The notes: a model not told the origin generated them from the sequence alone. A stretch of DNA of 64,000 nt from Rossellomorea aquimaris (GCF_001877785.1 NZ_MINN01000033.1:1-64000); one strand, 5' to 3'. Counted from the first letter of the stretch, positions 16,950 to 25,817 are shown. Made by a program: numbers and translations.

Positions 16950-17024
16950 TCCCAGGTTTGGAGGGGCATAAGCGGAAGCAAAGGTAACCCCACGAAACGG
17001 TATACTTTTTATACAGAGGAATAG
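16950..17024 (+). pseudogene. Relic of a second MBL C-terminus
   Basis: In the frame ending at the TAG at 17022 the DNA encodes VWRGISGSKGNPTKRYTFY, which aligns without gaps to NWMGVSGIEGNLSKMYEFY at the end of the intact enzyme (positions about 16839-16901). The nucleotide sequences also align well. The frame differs from the intact gene and has no start. This looks like the tail of a lost tandem paralogue. Confidence 0.6.
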
Positions 17025-17113
17025 CAGCACCCTAAAAGAAGCTTAATGGGTCTTGGCCCCGCTGTTTTCATAACGTATCGGAACCCAGCTCCCCCAATGG
17101 CCCAAAACCCACG

Positions 17114-17146
17114 AAAAAACCGGCCCCCGCTAGTCACGGGACCGGT
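17114..17146 (-). terminator. Terminator of the ABC transporter operon
   Basis: On the minus strand ACCGGTCCCG pairs with CGGGGGCCGGT and is followed by TTTTTTCG. Confidence 0.8.
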
Positions 17147-17162
17147 CCTGATTATCGTGTTC

Positions 17163-19745
17163 CTACATATTCTCCTGCTTCAAGCCCTCAATGATGTTCT
17201 CATTCTTGATCTTCCCGATCGAATACAGCATGGCCGAGCTGACGATGATGAAGATGGCGATGATGACGAAAAGGAGGTCGAACCAAGGCAGTTCGAATCC
17301 GTATTCGAAGGTCCCTCCGACCGCTCTGTGAATGAGGTACATGACCCCGATGCTGATCGGGAGCCCGAACAAGAGGGCGTTGACGCCGTAAAATATGCTT
17401 TCGTAGTTGATCATTTTGTTGAATCCTTTAGGAGTCATCCCCATCGATTTCAGCATCGCGAATTCACGTTTACGGAGTGAAATGCCGGTTGAGATCGTGT
17501 TGAAGATGTTTGCAATCGAAACGAGTGAAATCAAGGTAATGAACCCGTATGTGAAGACGGACAGGAACAGGATCATCTGCTCTTCCTGCTGACGCCTTTC
17601 ATAGACGTTATAAATGTACAGATTCGACGGTGCCGCTTCTTCAAGGGCTTTTTGGGTCTTCATCGGATCGGAGCTTTCCAGGAAAAGTTGGCTCTGAACC
17701 CCGCTTTCCATCAGGCTCCCCGCCATCGCCTCCAGTGTATCCATAGGCACGATGATATCCAATCCTCCGGCCATCGCCGTCCCGATTCCCATCGGCACCT
17801 GATCGGTCAGTGCCCCTATGGTCACCTTCCCGAACGGCTCGCTTTTATTTGTATCAAAATCCGTGAAGGTCAACTCGAGTTCATCCCCCCGGACCGCCTT
17901 GATGGATGAGGTTTCGACGAATTTACCAGTTGCCGGATTACGGTAGGAAATCTCACCGATGACTATCGCCGCCCGTTGTTCTGGATCAGAGAACGCCTCA
18001 AGATCGGCTCCCGCCTTCGCCGCATACTCCTTGAAGCTCTGTTCATCCAGCCCGTAGAAATTCACATAATATTGATATCGTCCGTTTTCCAGCGGTATGT
18101 TTTCCTGTTCGATCATATCCTCCAATTCTTCAGGGAATTGTTTTTTATCGATCAATGATGAAAGCTGCATGGTTTTATGCAGACTTTGATCCGTCACACC
18201 CTCCACACGGGCAAGGTCCTCAAGCTCAGCGGAATCCCCGCCTTTCCCGTAAACCTGGATGTCGTAATCGACCCCATCCTGCGACATCATCACTGATTTC
18301 TTCAGGTTATCCGTAAAAAAAGACACCGATAAGAAAAGGACGATGCTGACGACAAGGGAAATGACCGTCGCATAATATCTCTTTTTATTTCGTTTCAGAT
18401 TTTTCAGGCCGATCTCAGCTTCCAGTCCGAACACCTTGCGGACGAGTTTGGACGTTTTGACCGTCTTCCCGGACAACTTGACGTCCTGGGTCTGCCTGAT
18501 TGCATCGATGGCTGAGATCTTCGATGCCTTCCGGGCAGGCATATAGGTCGAAATGAAGATGGTCACGACCGAAATCAGACAGGAAAGCAGAACAGAAGAT
18601 GCAGTGACGACGGTCTGAAGTTTCTCTGATATCCCCATTGCCCCGTCAAGATACGAATTGATGAACCAAAAGGTTGCCGAGATGCCCCCGATTCCGGCAA
18701 GAAGACCGGCCGGGATGCTGACGGCGCCGATGACAGCACCCTCGAAAAAGACAGAGTCCCTCTTCTGTTTCTTCGTCGCCCCGACACTCGACAGCATGCC
18801 GAGATGTCTGGCGCGCTCTGAAACACTGATGGCAAATGCGTTATAAATGAGGGAAACCGAACCAACAATGATGACGCCCATGATGATGCCGAGCAGGGAA
18901 AACAGCGTAAAACGCAGATTGTCATCATCCGTCACACCGTAGTAGCGGAGCAATTCGTTATTGAAACCCACCTTCTCAATGTCGTTCTCCTCTGCCAATT
19001 GCTTGGCATGATCGAATAACGATGCCTTCACTTTATCAAGGATGACTATTGCATTCACCTGTTCGGAATCCTTCATGGAACCTTTATCGATATAACCGAT
19101 CATCGTGTAGCCGGGAGACCATGACGGTTCCCAGGATGGGCGCTTGATGACACCAGTCACGGTGAATGTTTCAGTCGAGTCCACCTTGAGCTCTTCCGTG
19201 ACGCCGTTCTCACCGCGCTGCAGAGGATCATTCTGGCCGAGTTCGATTTCTTCCCCCTCGATTTCACGTTTCCCGATATCCAGGGTGATTTCATCTCCAA
19301 TCTCAAACTGTACACCCGCATCTTTCGCGACCTGCTCGGAGATGGCCACTTCGTTTTTCGAAGAAGGAAGCTTTCCTTCCACCAATTCAATCGGGAACTC
19401 CTTCAAGCCCTCTTCATTATATTTTTTCAAAAAAAGATAGGGCCTTTCATCAACCTTGGCCCCTTCAAGCTTTGCATAACCGCCATTGCTTGACAGTATC
19501 AGCTTCTCTGTTGCCCCGTCACCTGTAATCGCATCGATCTGGCCGGCATTGACGTTGCTGTACTGAACATGCCATTCACCGTTATCCGCGATCGACTGCC
19601 GTTTCATGATGTCGAGGAATGAAACCCCGAGCGTCGAAACGGCCATGATCATCGAGACGGAAATGATGACACCGATGATGGTCACGAGCGTCCTTTTTTT
19701 ATTTTCCTTAAGGGAACGCAGGGTCAGTTTATTGATGATGTTCAT
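17163..19745 (-). CDS. FtsX/MacB-type ABC transporter permease, two FtsX domains
   Basis: 860 residues. One helix at about 16-38, a large extracytoplasmic domain (about 40-275), three helices (about 280-400) with the FtsX loop AISVSERARHLGMLSSVGAT, then a repeat of this plan: helix near 465, extracytoplasmic domain 490-725, three C-terminal helices with STGISLRKREFAMLKSMGMT. This is the mechanotransducing FtsX/MacB class rather than a conventional importer. Start overlaps the ATPase stop by four bases. Encoded with a two-component system, suggesting response to an envelope-active peptide or lipid; that is inference. Confidence 0.9.
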   Translation of the reverse strand: MNIINKLTLRSLKENKKRTLVTIIGVIISVSMIMAVSTLGVSFLDIMKRQSIADNGEWHVQYSNVNAGQIDAITGDGATEKLILSSNGGYAKLEGAKVDERPYLFLKKYNEEGLKEFPIELVEGKLPSSKNEVAISEQVAKDAGVQFEIGDEITLDIGKREIEGEEIELGQNDPLQRGENGVTEELKVDSTETFTVTGVIKRPSWEPSWSPGYTMIGYIDKGSMKDSEQVNAIVILDKVKASLFDHAKQLAEENDIEKVGFNNELLRYYGVTDDDNLRFTLFSLLGIIMGVIIVGSVSLIYNAFAISVSERARHLGMLSSVGATKKQKRDSVFFEGAVIGAVSIPAGLLAGIGGISATFWFINSYLDGAMGISEKLQTVVTASSVLLSCLISVVTIFISTYMPARKASKISAIDAIRQTQDVKLSGKTVKTSKLVRKVFGLEAEIGLKNLKRNKKRYYATVISLVVSIVLFLSVSFFTDNLKKSVMMSQDGVDYDIQVYGKGGDSAELEDLARVEGVTDQSLHKTMQLSSLIDKKQFPEELEDMIEQENIPLENGRYQYYVNFYGLDEQSFKEYAAKAGADLEAFSDPEQRAAIVIGEISYRNPATGKFVETSSIKAVRGDELELTFTDFDTNKSEPFGKVTIGALTDQVPMGIGTAMAGGLDIIVPMDTLEAMAGSLMESGVQSQLFLESSDPMKTQKALEEAAPSNLYIYNVYERRQQEEQMILFLSVFTYGFITLISLVSIANIFNTISTGISLRKREFAMLKSMGMTPKGFNKMINYESIFYGVNALLFGLPISIGVMYLIHRAVGGTFEYGFELPWFDLLFVIIAIFIIVSSAMLYSIGKIKNENIIEGLKQENM

Positions 19746-20425
19746 GGACGGATCACCTCATCCTTTGCGACCCTTCCATCTGCGATTTCGATCACCCGAT
19801 CCGCCTGCAGGGCGATCCGCTCATCATGCGTGATGACGATCAGCGTCTGGTTGTACGTCTTGTTGAACATCTTCAACAGTTCGATGATCTCCTTGCTGTT
19901 CTTGCTGTCGAGGTTCCCTGTCGGCTCATCCGCCAGTATGATCGCAGGATTGCTGATCAGCGCCCGTCCGATCGAGACGCGCTGCTGCTGTCCGCCCGAC
20001 AGTTGGTTCGGCAGGTGATCTAGACGTTGATCAAGCCCCAGTGTCGACACGATCGATTCAAGCTGACCGCTGTCTACCTTATGCTGATCCAGCAGCATCG
20101 GCAGCGTGATGTTTTCCTCTACCGTCAAGATCGGGATCAGGTTATAGAACTGATAGATCAGACCGATCTGACGCCTCCTGAAGATCGCGAGCTGCGTTTC
20201 ATCAAGCTTGTAGATATCCGTGTTGTCGATCATGACCTTCCCGCTCGTCGGCCGGTCGACGCCACCGAGTAAATGAAGAAGCGTCGATTTCCCAGACCCC
20301 GATGGACCGATGATGGCCACGAACTCGCCCTTATTCACGGAAAACGACACGTCATCCAGTGCCTTGACCGCCGTTTCCCCTTTTCCGTAGATTTTAGACA
20401 GATTTTCAATTTGTACGATACTCAT
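19742..20425 (-). CDS. ABC transporter ATP-binding protein (MacB/LolD type)
   Basis: 227 residues. Walker A GPSGSGKST (40-48), Q-loop LIYQFYNLIP, signature LSGGQQQR (about 142-149), Walker B IILADEPTGNLDS, H-loop VITHDE. This is the ATPase subclass that pairs with FtsX-like permeases, and the permease gene overlaps its stop. ATG is preceded by GGAGGAG. A 79-bp gap after the kinase gene contains direct repeats and a promoter-like pair, so these two genes can probably be induced separately. Confidence 0.93.
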   Translation of the reverse strand: MSIVQIENLSKIYGKGETAVKALDDVSFSVNKGEFVAIIGPSGSGKSTLLHLLGGVDRPTSGKVMIDNTDIYKLDETQLAIFRRRQIGLIYQFYNLIPILTVEENITLPMLLDQHKVDSGQLESIVSTLGLDQRLDHLPNQLSGGQQQRVSIGRALISNPAIILADEPTGNLDSKNSKEIIELLKMFNKTYNQTLIVITHDERIALQADRVIEIADGRVAKDEVIRP

Positions 20426-20457
20426 AATTCTCCTCCAACATTTCAGGTGATGCCCTC

Positions 20458-20501
20458 AGTATATCTGCCTAATATGACTGTAAAGTGACTCGGAAAGTGA
20501 C
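20458..20501 (-). promoter_or_regulatory. Promoter and direct-repeat operator of the ABC genes
   Basis: On the minus strand two copies of GTCACTTT (plus-strand 20494-20501 and 20482-20489), 12 bp apart, overlap a -35-like TTTACA (20479-20484). A -10-like TATACT (20458-20463) follows after 15 bases. Direct repeats just upstream of -35 are the usual OmpR-family arrangement, so the adjacent response regulator is the natural candidate. Confidence 0.5.
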
Positions 20502-20504
20502 AAT

Positions 20505-21518
20505 CTATTCACTTTGCCCATTCCTTTTATAAAATTTGATGGAGAACGCTGTGCCATCCCCTTTTTCACTCCTGACCTCGAGATCCCCGTGCTGACCGGT
20601 GATGATGCTGTGTGCCATCGCCAGGCCGATCCCGACGCTGTCATCCCCCGCATTCTTTCCTTTATAAAACCTTCTGAATATGTAAGGCAGGTCTTCTTTC
20701 GATATCCCCGGCCCGTCGTCGGCAATCGATATTTCCGTGAAAAGGGGGTTTTCCTCATATGAAATGGAAATCGTCCCGCCGTCCCCTGTATGTTCCACAC
20801 AATTTTTCAGGATATTGATCAGTGCTTCTGCCGTCCAGCGCAGGTCACCGGTAAATGCTGCATCTTCCGTTCCGTTCACAATGAGGGTCTGCTCCTTGAT
20901 ATCCATCGGGATCAGCACCGGCTGTACGGCCCTGTCGATCAATTCACGCAGAGGGACCCGGTCTTTTTTAAACGCAATGGTCCCCGCATCGATCTTCGAT
21001 AATTTCAGGAGCGACGAGACGAGCCACTCGATCCGTTCAAGCTGCACGCGGATATTCCCGGTGAACTCCGCGCGCTTCGATTCCTCAAGCGAACTGTCGC
21101 TCAGGAGGTCCGCCATCACCGTCATCGACGTCAGCGGTGTCTTCAGCTGGTGCGAGATATCCGACAGGGCATCCGTCAATGTCAGCTTGTCACGCTCCAG
21201 CTGAGAACGGCTCTCGGATAACATCAGCGTCACCTTGTAGATGTCATTTTTCAAAATGCTCAGCTCGCCTTCATGATTGTCGCGAAGATCGAGACTGACA
21301 TCCCCGCTGCTGATCTTTCTGAGGTATCCCGACAGCTTCTCAATCTCACGGTAACGCCACCTTGTGAAAAACACACTGCAGAGAGCGAGCAGCAGAGACG
21401 TCATGAACACCATGCCTGCCGACTGGATGGACAGCAGAAATCCTGCAGCCGCGGTTCCGGCCATGGTGACAATCCCGATGACGATGAAAAACAGCTTGAT
21501 CTCCCGGTTCCTCCACAT
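20505..21518 (-). CDS. Short-loop sensor histidine kinase
   Basis: 337 residues from ATG at 21518, one base after the regulator stop. Two helices at about 8-27 and 30-50 are separated by only a few residues, so there is almost no extracytoplasmic sensor domain, as in intramembrane-sensing kinases that take their signal from a partner transporter. HAMP-like linker, H-box SHQLKTPLTSM, N-box NILKNCVEH, G-boxes DDGPGIS and GIGLAMA. Likely phosphorylates the adjacent regulator. Confidence 0.9.
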   Translation of the reverse strand: MWRNREIKLFFIVIGIVTMAGTAAAGFLLSIQSAGMVFMTSLLLALCSVFFTRWRYREIEKLSGYLRKISSGDVSLDLRDNHEGELSILKNDIYKVTLMLSESRSQLERDKLTLTDALSDISHQLKTPLTSMTVMADLLSDSSLEESKRAEFTGNIRVQLERIEWLVSSLLKLSKIDAGTIAFKKDRVPLRELIDRAVQPVLIPMDIKEQTLIVNGTEDAAFTGDLRWTAEALINILKNCVEHTGDGGTISISYEENPLFTEISIADDGPGISKEDLPYIFRRFYKGKNAGDDSVGIGLAMAHSIITGQHGDLEVRSEKGDGTAFSIKFYKRNGQSE

Positions 21519-21519
21519 C

Positions 21520-22215
21520 TCAATCACCCGCCTTATAGCCCATGCCGCGGATCGTCTTGATGATCTCCGGCCGCTGTGGATCGTCTTCAAGCTTCTCACG
21601 CAGCCGCTTGATATACACGGTCAGCGTGTTGTCATTCACAAAATCACCGGCGACATCCCATATCCGGTCGAGCAGCTGCGCCCTCGTCAGCACCTGTCCG
21701 ACATGGTTGGCAAAGATCAGCAGCAGCCTGTATTCAAGGGCGGTCAGCACGACTTCCTCTCCATGCTTATAGACCTTCCCCTCAAGCGTATGTATGCGGA
21801 TGTCCCCGATTTCCAACCACACATTCGGCTGGGCCGGCTGCTTCTGATATCGCCTGAGCACCGAACGGATCCTCGACAAGAGCTCACGGATACGGAACGG
21901 CTTCGTAATATAATCGTCCGCCCCCATATCAAGCCCCATCACCACATTCACTTCATCATCCAGCGCCGTCAAAAAAATCACCGGCTTATCCCCCTGCTTC
22001 TTCACCAGCTCACACAACTCATACCCGCTCCCATCCGGAAGTGACAAATCAAATAAACACAGATCAATCCCGTCAAGGCGGTCCCGAATCTCCGCCTTCG
22101 CGGACCCCGCATCATAACAAAGAACTGTCTCAAAACCCTCCTGCCGCAGCGAATACTCAAGCCCCGCCGCAATCGTCCGATCATCCTCCACAAGCAAAAT
22201 CCTCACACCAAACAC
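21520..22215 (-). CDS. OmpR-family response regulator
   Basis: 231 residues. Receiver domain 1-120 with acidic pair VEDD, phosphoacceptor Asp in FDLSLPDGSGYE, and FLTALDD; C-terminal winged helix 130-230 (LTALEYRLLLIFANHVGQVL, then VYIKRLREKLEDDP). Start GTG at 22215 or GTG at 22206 (MRILLVEDD) cannot be separated. First gene of the regulator-kinase-ATPase-permease cluster. Confidence 0.93.
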   Translation of the reverse strand: MFGVRILLVEDDRTIAAGLEYSLRQEGFETVLCYDAGSAKAEIRDRLDGIDLCLFDLSLPDGSGYELCELVKKQGDKPVIFLTALDDEVNVVMGLDMGADDYITKPFRIRELLSRIRSVLRRYQKQPAQPNVWLEIGDIRIHTLEGKVYKHGEEVVLTALEYRLLLIFANHVGQVLTRAQLLDRIWDVAGDFVNDNTLTVYIKRLREKLEDDPQRPEIIKTIRGMGYKAGD

Positions 22216-22259
22216 ACCCCAGCCTCAAATAAAAGTTACCCATATCTTACCACGGGAAT

Positions 22260-22287
22260 GGGTCGGGGGGACAGGTACCGTGACCCG
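22260..22287. repeat. REP-like palindrome, reverse orientation
   Basis: GGGTCGGGGGGACAGGTACC followed by GTGACCC; reverse of the common orientation. Eighty bp from the 20-bp array that follows. Confidence 0.65.
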
Positions 22288-22347
22288 GTTTGAGACGGGG
22301 CCGGGTTTGGCGGACCGGGGAATCCAGACGGGTTTTAATTAGAATTT

Positions 22348-22470
22348 TTCTAAGCTGCTCATAAACTTGGAATGCGGCCTGTATTTTTGGAATGTGGCCC
22401 GTAAATCTGGAATCTGGCTTGTATTTTTAAAACAGTGTCCCATAAACCTGAATAGCGGCCTGCATTTATA
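22348..22470. repeat. 20-bp phased array, GGAAT type
   Basis: TGGAAT occurs at 22368, 22388 and 22408, with degraded units at 22428 and 22448, all at 20-bp steps; within the units GGCCTGTA/GGCCCGTA also recurs. The core is unrelated to ATGATC but the period is identical. The 404-bp gap between 22216 and 22619 holds this array, a REP-like element and a terminator. Confidence 0.75.
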
Positions 22471-22585
22471 CCCCTTCGCGTCTCAATCGTCCTCCTCGCA
22501 TAATAAAAACTGCCCCACCACGTTCTCAAAAGATTAATTTGTCTATTTTAACTATAAAGCCGGGGAAAATATATCGATTTCCAGT

Positions 22586-22618
22586 CAAAAAAAGAACCAG
22601 GGGCTCTCCCCCGGTTCA
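22586..22618 (-). terminator. Terminator after the small membrane protein gene
   Basis: On the minus strand GAACCGGGGG pairs with CCCCTGGTTC, followed by seven T. Confidence 0.8.
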
Positions 22619-22619
22619 A

Positions 22620-22838
22620 TCAATTCCCTTCCTTCAAAACCGCCCTCCGCGCAAACACAACCCCCGCGGCCAGGGACACCATCACCGTCGTAATCGACCC
22701 CTGGATCCCGGTGAACCCATTCTCGCCATCCAAGATGAACATCGTCTTGAGCCAAACGATATCAAACAGGAAGCCGATCAGGGTGAGGAGGGCAGCGCAC
22801 GCTATAAAGGTAATCGTGAATATTTTCCAGAATATCAT
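22620..22838 (-). CDS. Small membrane protein
   Basis: 72 residues with two hydrophobic segments (about 5-30, KIFTITFIACAALLTLIGFLF, and 45-65). Not recognised. It starts four bases after the stop of the DNA-repair-like gene, so the two are co-transcribed, and it ends at a strong terminator. No functional link can be stated. Confidence 0.6.
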   Translation of the reverse strand: MIFWKIFTITFIACAALLTLIGFLFDIVWLKTMFILDGENGFTGIQGSITTVMVSLAAGVVFARRAVLKEGN

Positions 22839-22842
22839 TTCA

Positions 22843-23802
22843 TCAACACCTCACATACTTCCGCTTAAACCCAATCCTCCCCCCGTCAACCTGCTTCTGA
22901 ATCTCCTCAGATGCATTCAGGATACTCGGCTTCTTCCCATCCCGCTTCATCTCAACCGGCCCCATTTCCTCTGCAATCTCAACCGCCTTCTCATGCAGCG
23001 CCACATAGGAAACTGCGACCGTATACACGAAATTATTCATCGCGGATTTCGCCCGTTCCGGCGCATCATGGATGGTCTTTTTCACCGTTTCAAGCATCCC
23101 CTCAAGCTTTTCAATGGAAAATTCCTCGTCCTTCCGGTTCCCGAGCAGCCAGCAGTAGCAGCTCCAGCCTGCCGACATCCTCAGTTCTTCCCCGCTAGCA
23201 ATCCATTTATCGGCGACTTCCTGTGCAATATCCGCCTCTGCAAGCGTCACGGACACCACATTATCAGACAGCATGTAAAAATAAGCACCGTCCATCCAGC
23301 GGTCAAAATCCACCTCGGTCATCGCCTTCGGATCGGCGATGATGCCCGCAAAGTACATCGCATCATAGTTCCCGGTTGCATACAGCTCCTCCGCCAGCCC
23401 CTGATTCACCTTGATTTTCTTCGCCAGCGGCTTCATCGCACCCGTCGCCACGCCGAACACCGGCTCCTTCGCTCCGTTCGATATATACATCTTCTTCATC
23501 CGTTCCTTGCCTAGTGCTTCAAGCTCCCTCATCACGGTACCGGCATCCAGATTCTCGACTCCTTCTCCGGCTTTCCCGCCTGTATCACCTTTCTTGTCTC
23601 CCGCAAAAGAAAGTCCCTTCTCGCCAAGAACTTCCTTCAACATCCTCACCGCTTTTGGCCCTACCCCGTGAAGCTTCAGGATCTCCTCCTCTGTCACTCC
23701 GGTAAACTGCTCCAACCGGTAAAACCCAGCATTGTGAAGTCCCCGTTCTGCAGGCTTGCTCAACTTCGGCAACTCACTTTTCGGTGCTGCTTCATTAGTC
23801 AT
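22843..23802 (-). CDS. HhH domain fused to AlkD-like DNA alkylation repair domain
   Basis: 319 residues from ATG at 23802 (MTNEAAPK), which has GGAGGAA six bases upstream; the ATG at 23823 lies on the other side of that site. Residues about 12-65 form a helix-hairpin-helix module (SKPAERGLHNAGFYRLEQF, then LHGVGPKAVRMLKEVLG) like RNA polymerase alpha C-terminal domain. Residues 90-300 look like the HEAT-type DNA alkylation repair family. The HhH part would give DNA binding. The catalytic residues of AlkD are not confidently identified, so glycosylase activity is unproven. Confidence 0.72.
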   Translation of the reverse strand: MTNEAAPKSELPKLSKPAERGLHNAGFYRLEQFTGVTEEEILKLHGVGPKAVRMLKEVLGEKGLSFAGDKKGDTGGKAGEGVENLDAGTVMRELEALGKERMKKMYISNGAKEPVFGVATGAMKPLAKKIKVNQGLAEELYATGNYDAMYFAGIIADPKAMTEVDFDRWMDGAYFYMLSDNVVSVTLAEADIAQEVADKWIASGEELRMSAGWSCYCWLLGNRKDEEFSIEKLEGMLETVKKTIHDAPERAKSAMNNFVYTVAVSYVALHEKAVEIAEEMGPVEMKRDGKKPSILNASEEIQKQVDGGRIGFKRKYVRC

Positions 23803-23868
23803 ATCGACTTCCTCCTCATTCATTATCCATTTAGTAGTAGTATTCTCTTCCCGTTCTTTTTTTCCTCC

Positions 23869-23902
23869 ATAAAAAAAGAGCCGCCTGCCATAACAGCCCG
23901 CT
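23869..23902 (-). terminator. Possible terminator
   Basis: GAGC...GCTC hairpin followed on the minus strand by seven T, just beyond the aac(3)-like gene. Confidence 0.5.
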
Positions 23903-23909
23903 CAACCGC

Positions 23910-24701
23910 TCACTCCCTGTGCCCATTCATCCACCCAACCGCATACTCCACCATTTCTCTCATCGGCATCAAATAACTTTTTGCCTCCCCGACCTTCCCT
24001 TCCATCACTCCACTCGTATCCTGGCTGTAATCCTCAAAAATCCGATCGAAATCATCCGAGTCATTGTTGATGTCCCGATAGGTTGTCCACACTTCTTCCT
24101 CACCCTGCTTCACTTTTACATCCCATATCTTTTCCTTCACAAAACTGTTCTCCTGCCTGTATTCGGCAAGATGCAGGGACGAATTCGAATCCGCCGGCGC
24201 ACCGAGCAGCAAGATCCTGCCGTCAAGTTCATACAGTTTCCCAAGCGGTGACCTTTCACTCAGCGCGAAATCCATCCCATGGTTTTCCGTTATGTATGCT
24301 GCATCCTTCCCCCATGCCGCAAACGAAGTATGGGGGTGGGCGCTCCTGAATACACCGTCCTGCTTCCTGAACGTTTCCGGGATGAAGCCCATATAGCAGG
24401 TCGGCGTCAAGTCGGAATGATACACCGGCATATGGTCCCGGATGACCCGCATCTCTTCCTCGCTTAAATCCCCCTCGTATTCAGAGGGGTCGCACAGCTG
24501 CTCGGTCTGGGTGGGCATCACGATGTTCCCTTCCGCACCGACGGCTTCCTCGAGGGCCATGATGACAGAAACCGGACCCCCGATCACTCTCCCGACCGAC
24601 TTCAATGAAGAATGCACCATGACCGTCATTCCTTTTTTTACACCCAATGCCTCCAGATCCTTCTTCAGCTGATCCTTCGTGATGAGTTTCCCCTTCTTCA
24701 T
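23910..24701 (-). CDS. AAC(3)-family aminoglycoside N-acetyltransferase-like protein
   Basis: 263 residues from ATG at 24701, which has GGAG seven bases upstream. AAC(3)/YokD hallmarks: VMVHSSLKSVGRVIGGP (acetyl-CoA region), PTQTEQLCDPSEY, FRSAHPHTSFAAWGKDA with the conserved His, SPLGKLYELDGRILLLGA. Full length for the family. Many chromosomal Bacillus members are intrinsic and give little or no resistance, so the drug phenotype is uncertain. Single gene on the minus strand. Confidence 0.88.
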   Translation of the reverse strand: MKKGKLITKDQLKKDLEALGVKKGMTVMVHSSLKSVGRVIGGPVSVIMALEEAVGAEGNIVMPTQTEQLCDPSEYEGDLSEEEMRVIRDHMPVYHSDLTPTCYMGFIPETFRKQDGVFRSAHPHTSFAAWGKDAAYITENHGMDFALSERSPLGKLYELDGRILLLGAPADSNSSLHLAEYRQENSFVKEKIWDVKVKQGEEEVWTTYRDINNDSDDFDRIFEDYSQDTSGVMEGKVGEAKSYLMPMREMVEYAVGWMNGHRE

Positions 24702-24845
24702 GAATCTCTCCACCCCTCAAATCTATGACTCTCTCCATACTAACATATTATTCCATCCCCACTTTTAAAATAAATGCCCTGCCGCCAAACATGTTACAAT
24801 GACAATAATCAGAGAATTCATACAAAACGGAAGGAGCCATCACCC

Positions 24846-25619
24846 ATGCACCCGTCAGAATTAAGAGCCAGAATCAGAAACGGTACCCATACTACCCACA
24901 CATCAGGCGTCTCGCAGGATTATGTCCAGGCAAACCTGGTCGTCCTTCCAAAAGAATACGCCTTCGATTTCCTGCTCTTCACCATGAGGAACCCGAAATC
25001 CTGTCCGATCATCGAAGTGCTCGAGGACGGTAGATTCGAATCCAACTATGCCAAGGGATCGGATATCCGAACCGACATCCCCCTCTATCACGTCTATGAG
25101 AATGGCAGATTAACAGATAAGAAGCAGCGGATCGACGACTGCTGGAAAAAGGATTTCGTCAGTTTCCTGATCGGCTGCAGCTTCACGTTCGAAAGCCAGC
25201 TGATCAAAGGCGGCATCCCCCTTCGGCATATTGAAGAAAATAAAAATGTGGCCATGTATAAGACGTCAATCCCAACCGAAAAAGCGGGGGTGTTCGAAGG
25301 CCCGACCGTTGTCTCATTGAGGCCGGTTCCCGATTCTCTTGTTCAAAAAGCAGCGGACATCACGTCCCTGTTCCCTGAAATGCACGGCTCCCCGCTTCAT
25401 ATCGGCGACCCTCGCGAGATCGGCATCGGGGATGTGACCAAACCGGACTTCGGTGACTTTGTCGGAATCAAGGAAGGCGAGACCCCGATGTTCTGGGCAT
25501 GCGGCGTCACCCCGCAGGCTGCCGCCCTCCAGGCGGGAATCCCCTATATGATCACACACGCCCCAGGGCATATGTTCGTGACGGATTGGAAAAACGAAGA
25601 GTATCTAAAGTCCAACTAA
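24846..25619 (+). CDS. YcsI family putative hydro-lyase (DUF1445)
   Basis: 257 residues from ATG at 24846 with GGAAGGAG upstream. Family signatures: SGVSQDYVQANLVVLPKEYA, FLLFTMRNPKSCPIIEVLE, LIGCSFTFESQL, and C-terminal VFWACGVTPQAA-like and ITHAPGHMFVTD. Members include D-glutamate cyclase-type enzymes; cytosolic. The usual neighbours (biotin-dependent carboxylase or NRAMP-like genes of the ycs cluster) are not here. Confidence 0.88.
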   Translation: MHPSELRARIRNGTHTTHTSGVSQDYVQANLVVLPKEYAFDFLLFTMRNPKSCPIIEVLEDGRFESNYAKGSDIRTDIPLYHVYENGRLTDKKQRIDDCWKKDFVSFLIGCSFTFESQLIKGGIPLRHIEENKNVAMYKTSIPTEKAGVFEGPTVVSLRPVPDSLVQKAADITSLFPEMHGSPLHIGDPREIGIGDVTKPDFGDFVGIKEGETPMFWACGVTPQAAALQAGIPYMITHAPGHMFVTDWKNEEYLKSN

Positions 25620-25620
25620 C

Positions 25621-25673
25621 AAAGGCCCGTCCCGCACCCCGGTAAAGCATCACCGCAGTGAGGGACGGGCTTT
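25621..25673. terminator. Palindromic terminator cassette, copy 1
   Basis: GGCCCGTCCC pairs with GGGACGGGC, with internal GGTAAAGCATCACC arms. Same cassette as 27424, 59838 and 61460. The left inner arm has diverged here. Confidence 0.85.
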
Positions 25674-25731
25674 CGCGGGCCAGGGGGCAGGTCCCGCTCA
25701 CCGGGCCACTGGACCTGTCCCTCTGGCTCAT
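25674..25731. repeat. Degenerate REP-like sequence
   Basis: GGGCAGGTCCCGCTCACCGG and ACTGGACCTGTCCCTCTGG form an imperfect palindrome resembling the REP-like family. Diverged, so moderate confidence. Fills the gap before the nucleoside hydrolase with nothing else visible. Confidence 0.4.
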
Positions 25732-25817
25732 TCTAAGGTTCCTCGACAGGCATAATCTCCTCCCTCAACCGATATCTTATAGAAACTACACAAATTCTAA
25801 TGTGAGGAGAATGAAGG

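Noticed and set aside
16770..17024. 84-codon plus-strand frame as an intact gene
   Set aside because: Its first half is an out-of-frame reading of the MBL gene; only the last 25 codons are meaningful, as a relic.
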